From Strongylocentrotus purpuratus (Eukaryota > Echinodermata > Echinoidea > Camarodonta > Strongylocentrotidae): a stretch of DNA of 64,000 bases. Position numbers and translations under genes: made by a program. The stretch is taken from contig NW_022145609.1 of the NCBI RefSeq assembly GCF_000002235.5, positions 5,215,214-5,279,213 of the forward strand. Reading direction: 5' to 3'. Numbering within the stretch: the stretch's first letter is position 1; each line of letters starts with the position of its first letter. The notes under the pieces were generated by a model, which was not told the DNA's origin, made no database searches, and was given only the letters and a program-made list of their open reading frames with translations. This document shows, piece after piece, positions 57,542 through 64,000 of the stretch.

Positions 57542-58068
57542 CTGTAAAATAAAGGAGGGAACTTCATTCTCTTTCGTTGGTTTTAGTCTTCAATTTTATA
57601 TCTAATATCTACATTTTCTTACTATCAGCTAAATATATTTTCGCTGAGTTCATTATCTTTTTCTTTTTATTCGTAAGCGTCTTCTAACCCCCGTAGTTTA
57701 CAGTTTTGTAATTCATTGTGATTTGCTTGTCTAAACTGAACTTTCAGGCCAACTTATTTCATATAAAATATTTTCCAATGATATTTTGCTAGGTCTTATA
57801 TTATACAAAGTATATTCGTACCACTACCAGTCAAGATTATGTTTCTCCTTGTGTTCAAATAAGTCAGATAAAGAATTAACCTAATAGAAATTGAGACATA
57901 AATTGGTTTAGCCGTATTGTCAGCTTTCTGTTTTCTCCTACAGCTGATTCATAGGAACACACGCGCACCCACACACACCCTCATACTCACATAAACAACA
58001 CACACCCTCACCCGCCCACACACGTACACCGTCACCCTCTCCTACGTACATGAACACACAATACTAAC

Positions 58069-58395
58069 ATGAATATCCTGTAATAGCTGATTGGGAATCC
58101 GAATCACCATAACCGCTACTGGTTCTGCCTCTCACGAACACCATGTACTCAGAGTTGGGACGCAACTCCAGGACATTGAAGGTGAAAGTTGAACCATTGA
58201 CGGTCCCTGCTGAAGTCATTATACGATCCCTCGAGTTATCCTCACACATATCGCCTTGAAGAATATAGTACTTGATTTCATAGTATGTAGGCTGGCATGG
58301 AGGTGAGGAAGGAGGTTGCCATGATACTGTTAGACCAGTAGTGCCACTGTCTTCCTGATGCGGGGTAAGCTCTGTAATAACTGGCATTCCAGGAG
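58069..58395 (-). CDS. FN3 gene, exon 5 of the 5' cassette
   Basis: 327 bp, complete FN3 domain: TTGLTVSWQPPSSPPCQP, YYEIKYY, FNVLELRPNSEYMVFVRGRT. The acceptor is CACTTATCAG. The donor taken is GTTAGT after TATTCAT, which keeps phase 1; the expected AG/GT after ATTACAG reads GGATAT, so this 3' edge is less certain. Confidence 0.75.
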
Positions 58396-58520
58396 CTGAT
58401 AAGTGTACAGAAAGGAAGGAATAAACATTTCATTCGGGCTAATTCAGGTTCCCAATTATGAATTGACTATACTGTGATTATACTAAATATAATCAAGAAT
58501 CATGTCTTTAAGACATTTAA

Positions 58521-59061
58521 AGGGAACCAAAACCTTCATACTAAGTTACTTTTATTGTAAAGTTTAAGATATTTGAAAAATATTTGTGAAAGTTTAAACA
58601 AAATCGGCCAAGGAATAAGGAAGTTAGAGCTTTTTGAAATGACTAGTCACTAGAGGGCGGTATTCAATTTTGATGACATCATCTGTGGACAACTCTCTAT
58701 GCCTTTTGTACATAACATTTTCACAATTTTTTTGTTTTCTTTGTATTTATTTGTGTTCTTGATCCGACTTCATAACATGTGAAGTAGAATATCATTTTGC
58801 ATTCTATATCTTGCTTTCAGGGGAGTAGATTATCTCAATCACAAGAAAGAAGGAAAAACATGAAATTTGATGCACAAAAGGCATGGAGAGTTGTCCACAG
58901 ATGATGTCATCAAATTGAATACCGCCCTCTAGTGACTAGTCATTTAAAAAAGCTCTAACTTCCTTATTCCTTGCCCGATTTTGTACAAACTTTCACTGAT
59001 ATTTTTCAAATATCTTAAACTGTACAATAAAAGTAACTTAGTATGAAGGTTTTGGTTCCCT
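58521..59061. mobile_element. TTAA-flanked foldback MITE, intact copy
   Basis: AGGGAACCAAAACC...GGTTTTGGTTCCCT lies between TTAA at 58517-58520 and 59062-59065. Its halves are inverted copies over nearly the whole length. Flanks also pair for about 25 bp (TCAAGAATCATGTCTT). It fills most of the intron between exons 4 and 5 of the 5' cassette. The same family is at 12106-13239. Confidence 0.85.
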
Positions 59062-59285
59062 TTAAATGTCTTAAAGACATGATTCTTGAATTCGAAATGT
59101 AATGTCGTACATGTTTATGGACATAATGTATCACTATAGGAATGTGGATATCTGGCACAAATATGATATAACTACGCAGTTTTTGAACGAAATTCATAAA
59201 TTTAGAGTACGTTCACAAAGCAGGGCAATGTGGCATCATAAGGGTGGTTATAACATGTTTTTTATTCGTACTTTATGACACTTAC

Positions 59286-59609
59286 AAGTAACTCCTGTTA
59301 CACCGATAGCATGAGACAGTTTTCCACAAGGATATGACACGTCATGATGGTTGCAGGCATATAAATACAGTTCATACATCGTGCATGTCTCAAGACCATT
59401 GAACTCTACTGATGAGTATGAAAAGTCATCATCCAAGTATTCCCTCCCAGCTGGTGTCCTACTTCTATCACCATCCTTGTAGATTCTTGGATAGTAGTAC
59501 CAGAAGTCTCCATTCACATTACTACAGTTGAGAGGTTGCCAGGTGAATCCTAATCGTGTTGGAGACGTCCTTTCTGGATTAACCCTGACATTTGTAATGT
59601 TGGACGGTG
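59286..59609 (-). CDS. FN3 gene, exon 4 of the 5' cassette
   Basis: 324 bp, phase 1-1: SNITNVRVNPERTSPTRLGF, WQPLNCSNVNG, FWYYYPRIYKDGDR, TCTMYELYLYACNHHD. Cysteine-rich FN3-like domain. Acceptor ATTCACTTTAG and donor GTAAGT, both good. Confidence 0.88.
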
Positions 59610-59885
59610 CTAAAGTGAATCAGAAATATAAGAGATGGTTGGTCGGTACCTAGTCGGTTCAAACTTGACGTATTAGTCGCTTACGTAGTAAGGCTAGCGT
59701 GAAGGGTGAAGGGAATATATATGGCAACTTAACTGCACCATTCATAATCTAAACAGAGCAAAATTCTTAAAAATTATATTTTTATATCAATGCGTATGTT
59801 ATATGCAGGGAATCTAATACAGATATTGACTAGTAGGGTGTGAAATATAATGATTTTGGACTACCGAGTTATATTTTCCCTAGGG

Positions 59886-60165
59886 GAAGCGTCATGGTGT
59901 AGTGGTTCTGACTGTGGTCTTTCAATCATAAGGTCGTGCTTTAGTTCGAATCCCTGGACGTTAATTTCCTTTAGCAAGAAATTCATCCACATTGTGCTGC
60001 ACTCCGCCCAGGTGAAGTAAATGGGTACCTGGTAGGAATTTATTCCTCGAAACGCAGAGCGTGTGACAGCTGCGCTGTTAAAGCCAGTGTATTTATGCTG
60101 CATAATTGTAGGGCGCTGATGAAGTAAGTGTTAGGTGCTATATAAGTAAATGTAATTATCATTAT
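59886..60165 (+). repeat. tRNA-derived SINE, echinoderm type
   Basis: Head GCGTCATGGTGTAGTGGTTC with B-box-like AGTTCGAATCCC (possibly from a Glu-type tRNA), a body with CCCAGGTGAAGTAAATGGGT and ACCTGGTAGGAATTTATTCC, and the tail motif GGTGCTATATAAGTAAATG. SINEs of this form are known from sea urchins and sea stars, which supports the taxonomic guess. Confidence 0.75.
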
Positions 60166-60236
60166 ATAAGTTCACAAAGCGCACAGCGCTTAGGGAGAAA
60201 TGTGATAACGAGGGGAAATGCTTCCTTGCTGACCGG

Positions 60237-60544
60237 CAGGGGCGGATCTACGGGGGGTAAGGTGGTTTAACCCCCCCCCCCTTAAGCTGCCAAGTGAAAA
60301 TTTGATGAGCAAAAAAAAAGACGCCATCATATTTCCAGACTTTTAATGGTCTCCATTGTGTAAGCAGATGCCAGGAAAACATCACTTACGGGGGCTCAAA
60401 AAAAAAAACAAACAAACAAAATCGCCTCGCCGCTATGCGACTCGTGGACGATGCCCCGCAGCTGTTCAAAATAGCCATTAAAAATCACCGGCTCGTCAAC
60501 CCCCCCCCCCCCCCCCCATTTGCAAAAAGCTAGATCCGCCCCTG
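60237..60544. mobile_element. hAT-like MITE, 308 bp
   Basis: CAGGGGCGGATCTACGG and TAGATCCGCCCCTG are inverted ends. CTGACCGG occurs at 60229-60236 and 60542-60549, the second overlapping the terminal CTG. G, C and A runs lie inside. Confidence 0.8.
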
Positions 60545-60738
60545 ACCGGGAGTGAAATATGTTGATTAAAATTTTCGCAATCGATATCACGTGACAAGCT
60601 TTGGACCAATCACAACTCTGGTTCCCTAAAAAATATCCAATATTTACAATTACAACTCGGATAACTAAATATATCAACTTGTACATGTCTTTAAACTGTT
60701 ATGGGAAAGGGTATTTTAATAATTGTTACATTATTCAC

Positions 60739-61041
60739 CTCCAGGCCTGGTATTTGAATAGCTAATCGTGGGGACACTCTGCCCGGCACCATTCACAGCT
60801 GTAACGGAGATCTTGTATCGCGAGTAAGGCTCCAACCCCACTAGATTATTGTATTGTGTGACGTTGGTGTTAACTTCAAACTCTTTCTGGGTGGATTCTG
60901 GTGAAGAGCAGACAAGCTTCTGATAGAGACTGTAGCGTACGATATAGTAGTCAGCGGAGCATAGGCTAGATGACAGTGTCCAGCTGACTTTAATTTGTGT
61001 GGTTGAAGGTAACATCAGTAAGGCTTCTACACCTGCGGGTC
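60739..61041 (-). CDS. FN3 gene, exon 3 of the 5' cassette
   Basis: 303 bp, canonical FN3 domain: TTQIKVSWTL, ADYYIVRYSLY, NLVGLEPYSRYKISVTAVNG. Acceptor TTATTTCCAG, donor GTGAAT. Parallel to 49921-50223. Confidence 0.9.
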
Positions 61042-61377
61042 CTGGAAATAAATGTGAAATATAACTAAACTTGCAATTTGCAAACTGAAAGAATATTTAA
61101 GAACAAATTGAAGACCGGTAAACGTACCAGTAATGATGCAATCTAGTCCATATTGGGCTACCATGTACTCCTGAAATTCCCTCGCATGACAGACCTGTGT
61201 TCTTTGATTCAATGACTATACATTTCACTCTTAGCGTTGTGATATAGTCTTTATGGTAAATTTTCTTTCATCCGTCAAGATAAGCGATATAAGGTATTGT
61301 GAATGTAATACAACCCAAGCGTTAATATTGTACAACTCAACGCACTAAACATACAATTAGAAAACAGATATTCTTAC

Positions 61378-61597
61378 GTGTCAAAGACGTGCTCACTGAG
61401 AATATTTCTGAAGAGATCCCCAACTCGTCTTTGTTTCTAAACGCTGCGTTGATGTTATACGTAGAACAATCCTCAAGCTCTCCAATGTTAGCAGTACCCG
61501 CCGTTGTATTGAATGACAAGGTTCGAGGAAAGCCATTTTGACCATAGGTGCTAACATTGATTTTTAATCCAGAAAGGGCACTGCATCCCCATGATTC
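61378..61597 (-). CDS. FN3 gene, exon 2b
   Basis: 220 bp: ESWGCSALSGLKINVSTYGQ, then LEDCSTYNINAAFRNKDELG and EIFSVSTSLT. With exon 2a it makes 96 codons of FN3. The acceptor AACAGAG keeps the frame from the phase-0 donor of 2a, and the donor GTAAGA is strong. It has a relic in the 3' cassette at 50588-50677. Confidence 0.8.
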
Positions 61598-61978
61598 CTC
61601 TGTTATTACCTATTATCAATATAAATATGACAAACGGGAAGAATTCACCCATTTTACTAATTTGCAAATATTAAGTTCGCCATATTCACCGTCAAACCTA
61701 ACATGTTCAATAAGGAGTAAACATGCGAAACGCTTTATCCAAACTAATTAACGTACGAAATGATACTTCGAGTGGACTTTTAGTAATGTGTACAATTGTG
61801 TATTTTAAATTGAGGTATTTGGGTCCGTTTATAAGCGCTCATACTGAACATTTAAACACTTTTTTTCTTCATTTAAGCAAATTTTAATTACTGAATTTAA
61901 GTAATTTAAACAGAAATGTATTCCTTTATAGTTGATAATAATAATAAAATGAAATGCAATGAAATCATTTTAGCTCAC

Positions 61979-62046
61979 CTCCCAATCCAAAGTGATGGTT
62001 GTTTGACCTTTGTTTCTCACAGACAAAACAGGCGCCTCAGAAGGTG
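61979..62046 (-). CDS. FN3 gene, exon 2a
   Basis: 68 bp, start of an FN3 domain: PSEAPVLSVRNKGQTTITLD then WE. The acceptor is CCCTTTTCAG. The donor GTGAGC is in phase 0, the only internal phase-0 junction seen. No equivalent is present in the 3' cassette. Confidence 0.75.
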
Positions 62047-62702
62047 CTGAAAAGGGAATTACAAAAAAAATGAAGACTATTAAGTTGTTTTGGTTGTAAT
62101 TGAGTTGGTGGTTAATACAACTAACAACATAATATTCACATTAGGTGAATAGTGTACTGTCTACAAATTATTTTGCTTTCAATGTGAATTCACTACGGTG
62201 AGTCCATATTTACCAGCCTCACATTTGAGAGCGGGAAATTTAAAAATAGAATTTTTTAAAGAATGCAATGCAATATATACGTCTTTGGGACGTCAAATGA
62301 TCACTGTTTATGTCCTAATGGTCAGGAGAAGAAAAGCAATCATAATTTATAATTAACTATACTCTTACTTTTATCAGATTTATCATTAATTATGATAATA
62401 TCGTGACTATATTTGCTATTATTAATAAATCTTCAGCTCGAGGAATAAAAATGGGCGGAACCTGTAAGGTAAATGCTTGGTTAAGTGCTTTTGTTTTCAA
62501 CAACGGTAAAAAAAAAAATTACAACAGATAAATTAAACTCATTTAACTTACTTTAGCAACCAACAATTTTAAATGATATAAATTCCCTTAATCTCAATCT
62601 TCAGTTAGAAAGCGTTAATACTCCATCCTGACTGCGGCCGTCAAAATGATGTTGATGATCCACCCATTATTAGTTGTTATGATAATAGTCTACTGCTCTT
62701 AC

Positions 62703-63017
62703 CAGTACACTTTGTCCAAGCTCTTTCTGCTGAGCTGTACATCCCCTCACCCGCTGGGCCCTCTCTCGAAGCAGTCACTCTGAAATCATACTCTGTGTCC
62801 CGTGTCAAATTAGTAATGGTGAAAGTTGTATCTCTGATGAGATCTCTTGAAGCCCTGGCTGTGTCATCCTGTCCGTGTGTGTTGTAGTAGACTCGATATC
62901 CAATCACTGGCCCATCACCACGATCATATGTCTCATTCCAAGGTGTCCATCGTATGGTGATCGAGTGAGATGTCATCTCTTGGACGAGTATGTGAGCTTG
63001 AACAAAGCTTGGAGGTT
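62703..63017 (-). CDS. FN3 gene, exon 1 of the FN3 series
   Basis: 315 bp, complete FN3 domain, phase 1-1: PPSFVQAHILVQEMTSHSIT, IRWTPWNE, GPVIGYRVYYNTHG, TITNLTRDTEYDFRVTASRE. Acceptor TTCTATCAG, donor GTAAGA. It follows the Ig-like exon and precedes exon 2a. Confidence 0.9.
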
Positions 63018-63084
63018 CTGATAGAACGTAAATTGAGTTTCAAAAACATTTGTATGAAGCCATCAAAATGTTAAGACTACATAT

Positions 63085-63225
63085 TTAAAGCCCCACTGTA
63101 CTACGTGTAGCTACTTGCTCCCTCTATATAGAAAACAATGCCTAATCGGTAACCGTTGGTCCCCGTGATCCTCTTTTTCTGATGTTAATTGAGAGCTGAG
63201 TTGATGAGATAGCCACCTGTCACAT
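63085..63225. repeat. GCCCCACTG MITE family copy in intron
   Basis: TTTAAAGCCCCACTGTACTAC, CTCCCTCTATATAG and TTAATTGAGAGCTGA match the copies at 10503, 37037 and 43245. Confidence 0.65.
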
Positions 63226-63428
63226 GGAAACCATTTAAAGACAGAAAAGGCAATATAAAAATGACAAATTGTGTTTATTATTTGTATTCATTGTTTGTGA
63301 CGTACATGGAGATGTACAAAGCATCTTCAATTCCATTCGTATTAACAATGAATGTACTCAGGACGCTAAGCTCTTGTCAGTAAATCATAGCAAAAACAGG
63401 TATGCTGTTATAGTTCAGAATTACTTAC

Positions 63429-63851
63429 CATAAACAGAAACAGCCAGATCTTTCGAGACACTATCCCCGTCCGGTCTGCGCAAAAGACAAGTGAAATTCA
63501 GGGGTACCTCACCCAGACTCACGATAACCTGGTACCGGGATGTCCTGGTTGATTCGCTGACATTGGTCCCCAGAAGGACAACCCCTTCATCTCCACCGGC
63601 TGCATGGGTGACACTGATGTTTTCAGACGTCGGTGGAGGCGATCCTGTCACGACACAAACCAATGTTATAGGTTCGCCATTGTTAACCTTGGTGTAGTTG
63701 AAGCTCGCTATGGCGTAAGAAGGAACAGGCTGAGGAGGGATGGTAGGGGTGGCAGGAGTGGTAGCACTAGTAGAAGCTTCAGTTGTAGCTTCAACAATGG
63801 GGATGGTTGAAGAAGTGAAACCAGAACTTGCCGATTTCGTACCAGGAATCG
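63429..63851 (-). CDS. FN3 gene, Ser/Thr/Pro stretch plus Ig-like domain exon
   Basis: 423 bp, phase 1-1. It starts with a mucin-like stretch (IVEATTEASTSATTPATPT) of about 50 residues. An Ig-like domain follows: EPITLVCVVTGSPPPTSENI holds the first cysteine, and VPLNFTCLLRRPDGDSVSKD the second, about 57 residues later. Sequons NVS and NFT suggest an extracellular location. The acceptor ATATTCAG precedes it and the donor GTAAGT follows. Earlier exons, including any signal peptide, are outside the window. Ig plus multiple FN3 domains fit a cell-surface adhesion protein or receptor; which one is not decidable here. Confidence 0.85.
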
Positions 63852-64000
63852 CTGAATATGCAGGTGAGGAGAAGAGAAAACATTGTTAAAATATCAGATT
63901 GTACGCCTCACGCACGTACGCACGCACATACCCCTTACCCACACAGGCTTATACATGTTTATATAACATAATCATAGAAATCTAGGTATTCTAATGGCAA

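Larger units (their letters stand above)
44616..61597 (-). repeat. tandem duplication of a five-exon FN3 cassette with its introns
   Basis: The 5' cassette (about 54.8-61.6 kb) and 3' cassette (about 44.6-50.7 kb) match exon by exon at offsets of 10162 (6b), 10572 (6a), 10171 (4), 10818 (3) and 10790 bp (2b). Introns match too: a small MITE (44867/55327), a SINE relic (44990/55480) and single-copy stretches near 45.3/56.2 kb. By-eye protein identity is about 80% for exons 3 and 4 and lower for 6a. Exon 5 does not follow the pattern. Confidence 0.85.

Overview
The window looks like a piece of a repeat-rich, AT-rich marine invertebrate genome, most likely an echinoderm or a close deuterostome relative. 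The evidence is a Toll-like-receptor-style TIR exon of the sea-urchin type, tRNA-derived SINEs with the echinoderm-like body around 'GGGTACCTGGTAGG', LINE 3' ends with short tandem tails, and a very dense load of small DNA transposons. The species is an inference. There is no prokaryotic gene organisation, no CRISPR array and no rRNA.

Host coding content is small. (1) A 167-aa TIR-domain open reading frame lies on the minus strand at 8064-8567, apparently a fragment of a TLR. (2) A multi-exon minus-strand gene fills about 44.6-63.9 kb. It encodes an immunoglobulin-like domain after a Ser/Thr/Pro-rich stretch, then a series of fibronectin type III (FN3) domains. Almost all introns are phase 1. 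A cassette of this gene (about 54.8-61.6 kb) has been copied in tandem (about 44.6-50.7 kb, offset about 10.2-10.8 kb). The copied introns share MITEs and SINE relics. The 3' copy carries an in-frame stop, a frameshifted exon relic and a transposon end 5 nt from a splice donor. The 5' end of the gene lies outside the window and the 3' end is not resolved.

The rest is mobile and satellite DNA. From 1 to 20 kb there are hAT-like MITEs, a Mutator-like MITE in two copies, foldback elements, a DIRS-like fossil, and several broken LINEs nested into one another (LINE, then a TTAA foldback MITE, then a second LINE). From 20.47 to 31.96 kb there is an unusual block. It is bounded by hAT-like ends with the same 8-bp flank (CCTTTAAC) and contains two large inverted minisatellite arrays (unit about 26 bp, core GGTCGCTATTCATAA) with further inverted modules outside and inside them. 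A family of hAT-like MITEs (1-1105, 16003-17763, 25873-26954, with relics at 28.4 and 51.2 kb) carries tandem units with a GCGAAGC hairpin core, in two copies a long palindrome, a C/T-only tract, and poly-G runs next to the ends. From 32 to 44 kb there are more MITEs, an R2-type (restriction-like endonuclease) LINE end beside a long ATT microsatellite, a tandem duplication with two insertions, and a short interstitial telomere-like tract.

Exon limits were placed by eye from splice-site consensus and reading frame. No similarity search was possible, so family names rest on recognised motifs.
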